From assembly GCA_038501785.1 (NCBI GenBank), contig JBAMJR010000342.1:62001-126000 (forward strand): a stretch of 64,000 nucleotides of DNA. The letters run 5' to 3'. Each line of letters begins with the position of its first letter. The first letter of the stretch is position 1. Under the pieces are notes generated by a model. The model was not told the origin of the DNA, made no database searches, and saw nothing but the letters and a program-made list of their open reading frames with translations. Origin of the DNA: Myoxocephalus aenaeus (Eukaryota; Chordata; Actinopteri; Perciformes; Cottidae). Positions 54,610-63,732 of this stretch are shown one piece after another. Position numbers and translations under genes: made by a program.

Positions 54610-54865
54610 TGGTTATGCAGAATGAAGGCCCCTGTCACGTTGTTCCCATGCTGGAATCGACCTCAATCGTGCTATGGAGATGGGTCTGATAATGCAAGTA
54701 GCCAAAACTATTTGGTGTCTACTTCAAAAGGCACAACTTTGATCATCCACAAGCCATGTTTTGCCGCACAGCCACATGACAATCAGAGACCGTTTTGTTA
54801 ACCCTTAAAAGTTCAGCAAACATGTCGAGGTCATCAATTGACACACTACAACCAGCTCATATGAA

Positions 54866-54937
54866 TGCATTGGCTGGGAATCGAACCCAGGTCAACTGCT
54901 TGGAAGGCAGCTATGCTAACCACTATACCACCAATGG
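54866..54937 (-). tRNA. tRNA-Gly(TCC), G1C
   Basis: C1-C72 mismatch; A trailer. Confidence 0.82.
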
Positions 54938-55050
54938 ACAAATAGGCATTACATAATGACACAAAATCGAGTGAAGGGAAACGTAAGTTGTCGAATGTGA
55001 TTGAGAATTGACACATGTAGCTTCAACCATAACGAGAACCAGGAACTCTG

Positions 55051-55122
55051 GGTTCCATGGTGTAATGGTCAGCACTCTGAACTCTGAATCCAGTGATCTG
55101 AGTTCAAGTCTCGGTGGAACCT
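55051..55122 (+). tRNA. tRNA-Gln(CTG), anticodon-stem variant
   Basis: G30 to A and C50 to T; leader L1. Confidence 0.78.
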
Positions 55123-55391
55123 TGGTTATGCAGAATGAAGGCCCCTGTCACGTTGTTCCCATGCTGGAATCTACCTCAATCGTGCTATGGAGATGCGTCC
55201 GATAATGCAAGTAGCCAAAACTATTTGCTGTCTACTTCAAAAGGCACAACTTTGATCATCCACTAGACATGTTTTGCCGCACAGCAACATGCCAATCTGA
55301 GACCACTTTGTTTCTGTAAGACATTAAACCTTAATAGTTCAGCCAACATGTCGAGGTCATCAATTGACACACGACAACCAGCTCGTATGAA

Positions 55392-55428
55392 TGCATTGGC
55401 TGGGAATCGAACCCAGGTCAACTGCTTG
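55392..55428 (-). pseudogene. tRNA-Gly 3' half, split by insertion 2
   Basis: T arm, 3' acceptor strand and positions 36-43, i.e. the left copy of the ACTGCTTG repeat (55421-55428). B trailer. Confidence 0.93.
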
Positions 55429-55687
55429 CGGGGGCCGAATATAGTAAGACTTAACTTCCTTAACTTTTCCCATTCATTCTCTATGGTAGTCCTTATCACT
55501 ACAAGTGTCATATATTTTTGGCCACAAGTGAGATTTTGGGGGCGCTGTTTCCCCCCTTGGATTAGAGGGAAATAAACCCCGTTTCCCCCTGAGACAGACG
55601 TCCTGCAGCAGTAAACAGACTACCGTAAACAAGCTGTAACTCACGCGGCGTCTTTTCACGGCTTTTTCTTCGGACTAACAGTCAAAC
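55429..55687 (+). promoter_or_regulatory. 5'-exon-like region, element copy 2
   Basis: As in copy 1, ending at a GTAAGT donor (55688). At least one base differs from copy 1. Confidence 0.35.
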
Positions 55688-55837
55688 GTAAGTACGGCTC
55701 TTCTTTCAAGTTCTTCATGAACGGTTCTGAGTTTATTTGTGGGTCAACTGTTTCTGTAGTTTACTTAGTGTTGTTGTTTAGCATTGGTTGTAGCTCTGTG
55801 TGATGCTAGTCACGTCACGTCAGTACATTAAGGTGAC

Positions 55838-55847
55838 GTGTGTGTGT

Positions 55848-55893
<46 letters not shown>
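55838..55893. repeat. TG microsatellite, interrupted
   Basis: 56 bp of GT/TG with one AAG interruption near 55848. Confidence 0.96.
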
Positions 55894-55895
<2 letters not shown>

Positions 55896-56064
55896 GGTGA
55901 CATATGCATGTATATTGTTGTGTGTGTAACGTTGTCAGTATTAACAGTCATGTGCTTGTCTTTATGAATCATATTCTTTTGAATGGGTAGATACTACAGT
56001 TCAGTCTCTTTCATTGCCCACATGTAAGATGGGTTCAAGTGCTGTGACCAACAGAATAATGATG

Positions 56065-56169
56065 CTGTCTGTCTGCCTGTCTATCTATCTGTCTGTCTGC
56101 CTGTCTGTCTATCTATCTGCATGCCTGTCTACCTGCCTGCTTGTCTGTCTCTCTGCCTGTCTGTCTGTC
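56065..56169. repeat. TCTG/TCTA/TGCC tetranucleotide microsatellite
   Basis: About 105 bp; the shorter allele of the 297-bp tract in copy 1. Confidence 0.95.
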
Positions 56170-56261
56170 ATAACAAATGCTGTTACCTAGTTATTACAAA
56201 TGCTGATCACCGTTACCGTGAGGGACTCTGTCTATAAAGTGCGTTGTGTTTTGCTGTGCAG

Positions 56262-57128
56262 GAGATGATGATGAAGAAGAAGAGGAAGGAAGGCGTAGTC
56301 TTCAGAACGGTCCATCAGGACCTCTGATCAGGCCATGAGGATTAAAACAGATCCATCGCTCCAGGACAAGTCTTGTGCTCAGAGACCGGACCTCGTGAGG
56401 ACCAACGCTCTCTCTGGTCCTTCAGCGGGGATGAGTCAGACAGACAGGAGGTGATGGAGGAGGACAGACAGGAGGTGATGTGTTAGACCAACAGGAGGGG
56501 ATGGAGGAGGACAGACAGGAGGGGATGGAGGAGGACAGACAGGAGGTGATGGAGGAGGACAGACAGGAGGTGATGGAGGAGGACAGACAGGAGGTGATGG
56601 AGGAGGACAGACAGGAGGAGATGGAGGAGGACAGACAGGAGGAGATGGAGGAGGACAGACAGGAGGTGATGGAGGAGGACAGACAGGAGGTGATGGAGGA
56701 GGACAGACAGGAGGTGATGGAGGAGGACAGACAGGAGGAGATGGAGGAGGACAGACAGGAGGAGATGGAGGAGGACAGACAGGAGGAGATGGAGGAGGAC
56801 AGACAGGAGGAGATGGAGGAGGACAGACAGGAGGTGATGGAGGAGGACAGACAGGAGGTGATGGAGGAGGACAGACAGGAGGTGATGGAGGAGGACAGAC
56901 AGGAGGTGATGGAGGAGGACAGACAGGAGGTGATGGAGGAGGACAGACAGGAGGAGATGGAGGAGGACAGGCTGCAGTTTGGTAATCAATTTCAAACTGT
57001 CAATTATTGTCATCTCCATGTGCTGCTTTATTTCAGGAGACCAGTGTCACTGTGAGGAAGCTCCACTTGCAGCTGGTCCTGTCCTCCAGCAGGGTCTGAG
57101 GTCCATCCTGTCCTCCAGCAGGGTCTGA
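56262..57128 (+). pseudogene. Acidic-repeat gene fragment, element copy 2
   Basis: Same layout as 30496-31050: acceptor-like site before 56262, a frame with 19 full copies and one partial copy of the MEEDRQE(E/V/G) unit, donor-like GTAATC at 56982, acceptor-like tttcag before 57037, and in-frame TGA at 57126-57128 after joining. The repeat would form a highly charged, probably helical or disordered stretch. Product unknown. Confidence 0.45.
56453..56970. repeat. 24-bp coding minisatellite, about 21 copies
   Basis: Same 24-bp unit as copy 1 with two main forms, gag-atg (Glu) and gtg-atg (Val), in runs: after the first unit, V3, E2, V3, E4, V5, E1. One irregular unit (tgttag) interrupts it near 56479. 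The runs show expansion by block duplication. Confidence 0.95.
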
Positions 57129-57188
57129 GGTCCATCCTGTCCTCCAGCAGGGTCTGAGGTCCATCCTGTCCTCCAGCAGGGTCTGAGG
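57078..57188. repeat. 29-bp tandem repeat, about 4 copies
   Basis: One unit more than in copy 1. Confidence 0.9.
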
Positions 57189-57426
57189 CCAAGTTCCAGC
57201 CGGCCTTGATGCCGTCGTCACAGGTAGCTTTCAGATGACCCCTCTACGACCCCTCATATAGACTTTATAGACAGGTAGAACCAGCAGTCGACACAATATC
57301 AAGACAATCGTCTTAATATATTGTTTATTAACAATAAACATATAAAAACATATCGCCATATAATTGTATTCTAACAATAAACAGTATAATAAACATATGC
57401 TTTATACATTGTATTCATTAAAACAG
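57189..57426. other. AT-rich stretch between the two gene parts, copy 2
   Basis: Equivalent to 31083-31319, with the same AATAAA hexamers and acceptor-like end. Confidence 0.4.
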
Positions 57427-58342
57427 GAGACATCGTCCACGTCCTGGACCACGGCCGGTGGACAGGAGCCATGAGAGCTGCCAGACGGCTTCTGATGAAG
57501 CACCTGGAGCTCCACCATGATGAACACCTGGAGCTCCACCATGCTGAAGCAGGCGATGACGACTACACATGGTCCAGAGGGCCAAACAAAACACACCAGC
57601 TCCTCTCAACACCAGAGAAGGTGCTGGAGACTCAGCAGCTGTGGCAGAGTTTGACCTCCGGCAGCCAGACGGCCAGTGTGCCGGCCACAACCCTGCCTCC
57701 TGCAACCCTCAACCCTCAACCCTCCACCTGAGCTGCTCCCCAGGAGTCACTGAGCAGTGGAGAAGCTGGTGACGGAGATCCTGGAGAAGCAGCAGCAGCA
57801 ACAACAACAGAAGAAGAAGATGACGAGGAACTGTTTAGCCTGCGGTCAGCCAAAGTCACGTTATCTTGCTGACGGTTCCCCTGTTCATTTCTTATTTCAA
57901 TCTAAAACTGTGAAGTATTTCTTCTGCTCTACAGGTCTTTAAGACTTACGCAGGCGAAGGCCTCAAAGACCCCCGTATGTCCTTTGAGAACTTTGCAGCG
58001 TCTCCTTTCTTTGAGCGGGACCTGGAGGCCTCAAAGCAGAGGGGGGCCGAGTGGAGGAAGGTGGCAGAGGAAAGGAAGAAGAGGACGTCAGCGGTGGAGC
58101 TGCCGACAGGTCGCCTGTGCCGGTTCTGTCACCGGCCACTGAAGCAGGGCCCCTAAGGGCCCCAGCAGCCCTCACATCCACAGCAGCTTCCCCGGGGTAA
58201 CGGGGAAGTACATCTACTGCCCCTCCAGAGTGTTCTCCTGTACCAGGACCACATGGTGGAGGAGATGATCTGGAAGGACTTCACAGCGTCTGCTTTCTAT
58301 GAAGCTGAGAGGGACAGGTGGATCAGAGAGAAGAAGAAGTGA
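57427..58342 (+). pseudogene. Broken gene with two Cys-x2-Cys modules, copy 2
   Basis: Same as 31320-32235, including the stop after the HLELHH part, the frame change between YFFCS and VFKTY, the stop just after CRFCHRPLKQGP and the frame change after KYIYC. One conservative coding change is seen (E to D in FFERELE). Final TGA at 58340-58342. Shared breaks mean both copies derive from an already broken gene. Confidence 0.55.
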
Positions 58343-58467
58343 CATCATTACTGCACAGACTGTTGTTCAGATTCAGATTCAACTTTGTCATTGTACATAC
58401 AAGTACTGAGACTGTGTGTGAGACTGTGTTGTGAGATTTTGTGCATTTTAGAATTCAGCTGTTTTAC

Positions 58468-58473
58468 AATAAA
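58468..58473 (+). promoter_or_regulatory. AATAAA polyadenylation signal
   Basis: Same position relative to the last stop codon as in copy 1. Confidence 0.5.
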
Positions 58474-58799
58474 ATATCTTGAAATCATCACTTTGACTGT
58501 CTTCACTTTAGGTGCATTAATACACAGAACATTAAATAATCAAACATTTAGATATAATCAGCTGCATGCGTGCACAGATGTGTAAAATAAACATTGTTGT
58601 GCCTTATAAGTACAACTGTACCATGATATTTGGAGATTAATATCTTATTTGCATAATTACTAAATAAATAAATGATTCAATCTTGATTATTTTATGTGTA
58701 GCATGCTTTACAAATGCAGTATCATTATTATTGAGGTAGTTGTGTGTTCTGCTCAGATTCTGGAGCTCATCATTTGAACCAAACACTGATTATTTATTT
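58474..58799. other. AT-rich 3' tail of element copy 2
   Basis: No gene recognised; one base shorter than the same stretch in copy 1 (near 58593). Confidence 0.6.
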
Positions 58800-58872
58800 G
58801 GGTGAGGTGGGAGTCGAACTGCTGACCTCCTGTACCGCATGGAAAGTCCTCTATGGCTATACGCGGCTGGCC
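58800..58872 (-). other. tRNA-like Pol III box pair at element end, copy 2
   Basis: Same A-box-like and B-box-like pair as 32694-32766. Confidence 0.35.
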
Positions 58873-58915
58873 ACTGCTTGGAAGGCAGCTATGCTAACCA
58901 CTATACCACCAATGC
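58873..58915 (-). pseudogene. tRNA-Gly 5' half, split by insertion 2
   Basis: Positions 1-43 of tRNA-Gly, including the right copy of ACTGCTTG. Confidence 0.93.
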
Positions 58916-59028
58916 ACAAATAGGCATTACATAATGACACAAAATCGAGTGAAGGGAAACGTAAGTTGTCGAATGTGATTGAGAATTGACACATGTAGCT
59001 TCAACCATAACGCGAACCAGGAACTCTG

Positions 59029-59100
59029 GGTTCCATGGTGTAATGGTCAGCACTCTGGACTCTGAATCCAGTGATCCGAGTTCAAGTCTCGGTGGAACCT
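59029..59100 (+). tRNA. tRNA-Gln(CTG)
   Basis: Consensus body; leader L1 with the rare taacgcgaacc form. Confidence 0.94.
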
Positions 59101-59355
59101 TGGTTATGCAGAATGAAGCCCCTGTCACGTTGTTCCCATGCTGGAATCGACCTCAATCGTGCTATGGAGATGCGTCCGATAATGCAAGTAGCCAAAACTA
59201 TTTGGTGTCTACTTCAAAAGGCACAACTTTGATCATCCACAAGCCATGTTTTGCCACACAGCCACATGACAATCAGAGACCGTTTTGTTAACCCTTAAAA
59301 GTTAAGCAAACATGTCGAGATCATCAATTGACACACGACAACCAGCTCGTATGAA

Positions 59356-59427
59356 TGCATTGGCTGGGAATCGAACCCAGGTCAACTGCTTGGAAGGCAG
59401 CTATGCTAACCACTATACCACCAATGC
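59356..59427 (-). tRNA. tRNA-Gly(TCC)
   Basis: Consensus body; A trailer. Confidence 0.94.
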
Positions 59428-59540
59428 ACAAATAGGCATTACATAATGACACAAAATCGAGTGAAGGGAAACGTAAGTTGTCGAATGTGATTGAGAATTG
59501 ACACATGTAGCTTCAACCATAACGAGAACCAGGAACTCTG

Positions 59541-59612
59541 GGTTCCATGGTGTAATGGTCAGCACTCTGGACTCTGAATCCAGTGATCCGAGTTCAAGTC
59601 TCGGTGGAACCT
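59541..59612 (+). tRNA. tRNA-Gln(CTG)
   Basis: Consensus body; leader L1. Confidence 0.94.
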
Positions 59613-59868
59613 TGGTTATGCAGAATGAAGGCCCCTGTCACGTTGTTCCCATGCTGGAATCGACCTCAATCGTGCTATGGAGATACGTCCGATAATGCAA
59701 GTAGCCAAAACTATTTGGTGTCTACTTCAAAAGGCACAACTTTGATCATCCACAAGCCATGTTTTGCCGCACAGCCACATGACAATCAGAGACCGTTTTG
59801 TTAACCCTTAAAAGTTAAGCAAACATGTCGAGGTCATCAATTGACACACTACAACCAGCTCGTATGAA

Positions 59869-59940
59869 TGCATTGGCTGGGAATCGAACCCAGGTCAACT
59901 GCTTGGAAGGCAGCTATGCTAACCACTATACCACCAATGC
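59869..59940 (-). tRNA. tRNA-Gly(TCC)
   Basis: Consensus body; A trailer. Confidence 0.94.
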
Positions 59941-60053
59941 ACAAATAGGCATTACATAATGACACAAAATCGAGTGAAGGGAAACGTAAGTTGTCGAATG
60001 TGATTGAGAATTGACACATGTAGCTTCAACCATAACGAGAACCAGGAACTCTG

Positions 60054-60125
60054 GGTTCCATGGTGTAATGGTCAGCACTCTGGACTCTGAATCCAGTGAT
60101 CTGAGTTCAAGTCTCGGTGGAACCT
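60054..60125 (+). tRNA. tRNA-Gln(CTG)
   Basis: C50 to T wobble; leader L1. Confidence 0.9.
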
Positions 60126-60394
60126 TGGTTATGCAGAATGAAGGCCCCTGTCACGTTGTTCCCATGCTGGAATCGACCTCAATCGTGCTATGGAGATGCG
60201 TCCGATAATGCAAGTAGCCAAAACTATTTGCTGTCTACTTCAAAAGGCACAACTTTGATCATCCACTAGACATGTTTTGCCGCACAGCAACATGCCAATC
60301 TGAGACCACTTTGTTTCTGTAAGACATTAAACCTTAATAGTTCAGCCAACATGTCGAGGTCATCAATTGACACACGACAACCAGCTTGTATGAA

Positions 60395-60466
60395 TGCATT
60401 GGCTGGGAATCGAACCCAGGTCAACTGCTTGGAAGGCAGCTATGCTAACCACTATACCACCAATGG
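60395..60466 (-). tRNA. tRNA-Gly(TCC), G1C
   Basis: C1-C72 mismatch; B trailer. Confidence 0.82.
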
Positions 60467-60579
60467 ACAAATAGGCATTACATAATGACACAAAATCGAG
60501 TGAAGGGAAACGTAAGTTGTCGAATGTGATTGAGAATTGACACATGTAGCTTCAACCATAACGAGAACCAGGAACTCTG

Positions 60580-60651
60580 GGTTCCATGGTGTAATGGTCA
60601 GCACTCTGGACTCTGAATCCAGTGATCCGAGTTCAAGTCTCGGTGGAACCT
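60580..60651 (+). tRNA. tRNA-Gln(CTG)
   Basis: Consensus body; leader L1. Confidence 0.94.
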
Positions 60652-60907
60652 TGGTTATGCAGAATGAAGGCCCCTGTCACGTTGTTCACATGCTGGAATC
60701 GACCTCAATCGTGCTATGGAGATGGGTCTGATAATGCAAGTAGCCAAAACTATTTGGTGTCTACTTCAAAAGGCACAACTTTGATCATCCACAAGCCATG
60801 TTTTGCCGCACAGCCACATGACAATCAGAGACCGTTTTGTTAACCCTTAAAAGTTCAGCAAACATGTCGAGGTCATCAATTGACACACTACAACCAGCTC
60901 ATATGAA

Positions 60908-60979
60908 TGCATTGGCTGGGAATCGAACCCAGGTCAACTGCTTGGAAGGCAGCTATGCTAACCACTATACCACCAATGG
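60908..60979 (-). tRNA. tRNA-Gly(TCC), G1C
   Basis: C1-C72 mismatch; A trailer. Confidence 0.82.
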
Positions 60980-61092
60980 ACAAATAGGCATTACATAATG
61001 ACACAAAATCGAGTGAAGGGAAACGTAAGTTGTCGAATGTGATTGAGAATTGACACATGTAGCTTCAACCATAACGAGAACCAGGAACTCTG

Positions 61093-61164
61093 GGTTCCAT
61101 GGTGTAATGGTCAGCACTCTGGACTCTGAATCCAGTGATCCGAGTTCAAGTCTCGGTGGAACCT
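61093..61164 (+). tRNA. tRNA-Gln(CTG)
   Basis: Consensus body; leader L1. Confidence 0.94.
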
Positions 61165-61411
61165 TGGTTATGCAGAATGAAGCCCCTGTCACGTTGTTCC
61201 CATGCTGGAATCGACCTCAATCGTGCTATGGAGATGCGTCCGATAATGCAAGTAGCCAAAACTATTTGGTGTCTACTTCAAAAGGCACAACTTTGATCAT
61301 CCACAAGCCATGTTTTGCCACATGACAATCAGAGACCGTTTTGTTAACCCTTAAAAGTTCAGCAAACATGTCGAGGCCATCAATTGACACACGACAACCA
61401 GCTCGTATGAA

Positions 61412-61483
61412 TGCATTGGCTGGGAATCGAACCCAGGTCAACTGCTTGGAAGGCAGCTATGCTAACCACTATACCACCAATGC
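61412..61483 (-). tRNA. tRNA-Gly(TCC)
   Basis: Consensus body; A trailer. Confidence 0.94.
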
Positions 61484-61596
61484 ACAAATAGGCATTACAT
61501 AATGACACAAAATCGAGTGAAGGGAAACGTAAGTTGTCGAATGTGATTGAGAATTGACACATGTAGCTTCAACCATAACGAGAACCAGGAACACTG

Positions 61597-61668
61597 GGTT
61601 CCATGGTGTAATGGTCAGCACTCTGGACTCTGAATCCAGTGATCCGAGTTCAAGTCTCGGTGGAACCT
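61597..61668 (+). tRNA. tRNA-Gln(CTG)
   Basis: Consensus body; leader L1 with one change. Confidence 0.94.
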
Positions 61669-61924
61669 TGGTTATGCAGAATGAAGGCCCCTGTCACGTT
61701 GTTCCCATGCTGGAATCGACCTCAATCGTGCTATGGAGATGGGTCTGATAATGCAAGTAGCCAAAACTATTTGGTGTCTACTTCAAAAGGCACAACTTTG
61801 ATCATCCACAAGCCATGTTTTGCCGCACAGCCACATGACAATCAGAGACCGTTTTGTTAACCCTTAAAAGTTCAGCAAACATGTCGAGGTCATCAATTGA
61901 CACACTACAACCAGCTCATATGAA

Positions 61925-61996
61925 TGCATTGGCTGGGAATCGAACCCAGGTCAACTGCTTGGAAGGCAGCTATGCTAACCACTATACCACCAATGG
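61925..61996 (-). tRNA. tRNA-Gly(TCC), G1C
   Basis: C1-C72 mismatch; A trailer. Confidence 0.82.
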
Positions 61997-62109
61997 ACAA
62001 ATAGGCATTACATAATGACACAAAATCGAGTGAAGGGAAACGTAAGTTGTCGAATGTGATTGAGAATTGACACATGTAGCTTCAACCATAACGAGAACCA
62101 GGAACTCTG

Positions 62110-62181
62110 GGTTCCATGGTGTAATGGTCAGCACTCTGAACTCTGAATCCAGTGATCTGAGTTCAAGTCTCGGTGGAACCT
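62110..62181 (+). tRNA. tRNA-Gln(CTG), anticodon-stem variant
   Basis: G30 to A and C50 to T; leader L1. Confidence 0.78.
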
Positions 62182-62450
62182 TGGTTATGCAGAATGAAGG
62201 CCCCTGTCACGTTGTTCCCATGCTGGAATCTACCTCAATCGTGCTATGGAGATGCGTCCGATAATGCAAGTAGCCAAAACTATTTGCTGTCTACTTCAAA
62301 AGGCACAACTTTGATCATCCACTAGACATGTTTTGCCGCACAGCAACATGCCAATCTGAGACCACTTTGTTTCTGTAAGACATTAAACCTTAATAGTTCA
62401 GCCAACATGTCGAGGTCATCAATTGACACACGACAACCAGCTCGTATGAA

Positions 62451-62522
62451 TGCATTGGCTGGGAATCGAACCCAGGTCAACTGCTTGGAAGGCAGCTATG
62501 CTAACCACTATACCACCAATGC
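62451..62522 (-). tRNA. tRNA-Gly(TCC)
   Basis: Consensus body; B trailer. Confidence 0.93.
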
Positions 62523-62635
62523 ACAAATAGGCATTACATAATGACACAAAATCGAGTGAAGGGAAACGTAAGTTGTCGAATGTGATTGAGAATTGACACA
62601 TGTAGCTTCAACCATAACGAGAACCAGGAACTCTG

Positions 62636-62707
62636 GGTTCCATGGTGTAATGGTCAGCACTCTGGACTCTGAATCCAGTGATCCGAGTTCAAGTCTCGGT
62701 GGAACCT
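62636..62707 (+). tRNA. tRNA-Gln(CTG)
   Basis: Consensus body; leader L1. Confidence 0.94.
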
Positions 62708-62962
62708 TGGTTATGCAGAATGAAGCCCCTGTCACGTTGTTCCCATGCTGGAATCGACCTCAATCGTGCTATGGAGATGCGTCCGATAATGCAAGTAGCC
62801 AAAACTATTTGGTGTCTACTTCAAAAGGCACAACTTTGATCATCCACAAGCCATGTTTTGCCACACAGCCACATGACAATCAGAGACCGTTTTGTTAACC
62901 CTTAAAAGTTAAGCAAACATGTCGAGATCATCAATTGACACACGACAACCAGCTCGTATGAA

Positions 62963-63034
62963 TGCATTGGCTGGGAATCGAACCCAGGTCAACTGCTTGG
63001 AAGGCAGCTATGCTAACCACTATACCACCAATGC
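62963..63034 (-). tRNA. tRNA-Gly(TCC)
   Basis: Consensus body; A trailer. Confidence 0.94.
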
Positions 63035-63147
63035 ACAAATAGGCATTACATAATGACACAAAATCGAGTGAAGGGAAACGTAAGTTGTCGAATGTGATTG
63101 AGAATTGACACATGTAGCTTCAACCATAACGAGAACCAGGAACTCTG

Positions 63148-63219
63148 GGTTCCATGGTGTAATGGTCAGCACTCTGGACTCTGAATCCAGTGATCCGAGT
63201 TCAAGTCTCGGTGGAACCT
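63148..63219 (+). tRNA. tRNA-Gln(CTG)
   Basis: Consensus body; leader L1. Confidence 0.94.
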
Positions 63220-63475
63220 TGGTTATGCAGAATGAAGGCCCCTGTCACGTTGTTCCCATGCTGGAATCGACCTCAATCGTGCTATGGAGATACGTCCGAT
63301 AATGCAAGTAGCCAAAACTATTTGGTGTCTACTTCAAAAGGCACAACTTTGATCATCCACAAGCCATGTTTTGCCGCACAGCCACATGACAATCAGAGAC
63401 CGTTTTGTTAACCCTTAAAAGTTAAGCAAACATGTCGAGGTCATCAATTGACACACTACAACCAGCTCGTATGAA

Positions 63476-63547
63476 TGCATTGGCTGGGAATCGAACCCAG
63501 GTCAACTGCTTGGAAGGCAGCTATGCTAACCACTATACCACCAATGC
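63476..63547 (-). tRNA. tRNA-Gly(TCC)
   Basis: Consensus body; A trailer. Confidence 0.94.
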
Positions 63548-63660
63548 ACAAATAGGCATTACATAATGACACAAAATCGAGTGAAGGGAAACGTAAGTTG
63601 TCGAATGTGATTGAGAATTGACACATGTAGCTTCAACCATAACGAGAACCAGGAACTCTG

Positions 63661-63732
63661 GGTTCCATGGTGTAATGGTCAGCACTCTGGACTCTGAATC
63701 CAGTGATCTGAGTTCAAGTCTCGGTGGAACCT
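63661..63732 (+). tRNA. tRNA-Gln(CTG)
   Basis: C50 to T wobble; leader L1. Last tRNA in the window; it is followed by a B spacer. Confidence 0.9.

Larger units (their letters stand above)
44243..55428. repeat. tRNA-Gly/tRNA-Gln tandem array, segment 3
   Basis: About 21.5 units between the hAT element and the second 3.3-kb insertion. From about 46 kb on the units carry a different marker set: tRNA-Gly copies with C at position 1, tRNA-Gln copies with A30 or T50, units missing one G in the run after the tRNA-Gln, and units missing an eight-base GCACAGCC-like stretch. No TTG tRNA-Gln occurs after 45839. Confidence 0.96.
55429..58872. mobile_element. 3.4-kb element in tRNA-Gly, copy 2
   Basis: A 3444-bp segment nearly identical to 29449-32766, in the same orientation and at the same tRNA-Gly position. 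Here the flanking repeat is a clean 8 bp, ACTGCTTG, at 55421-55428 and 58873-58880, covering tRNA positions 36-43. Differences from copy 1 are mainly in repeat lengths: shorter TG and tetranucleotide tracts, 24-bp unit about 20 versus 7.6 copies, 29-bp unit 4 versus 3, plus a few single-base changes. No transposase is recognisable. Confidence 0.8.

Noticed and set aside
56483..57019. 178-codon Leu/His-rich frame on minus
   Set aside because: It is the antisense of the 24-bp minisatellite; the plus frame continues more plausibly through splice-like sites.
57033..57221. Minus-strand Trp/Pro-rich frame
   Set aside because: It is the antisense of the 29-bp tandem repeat.
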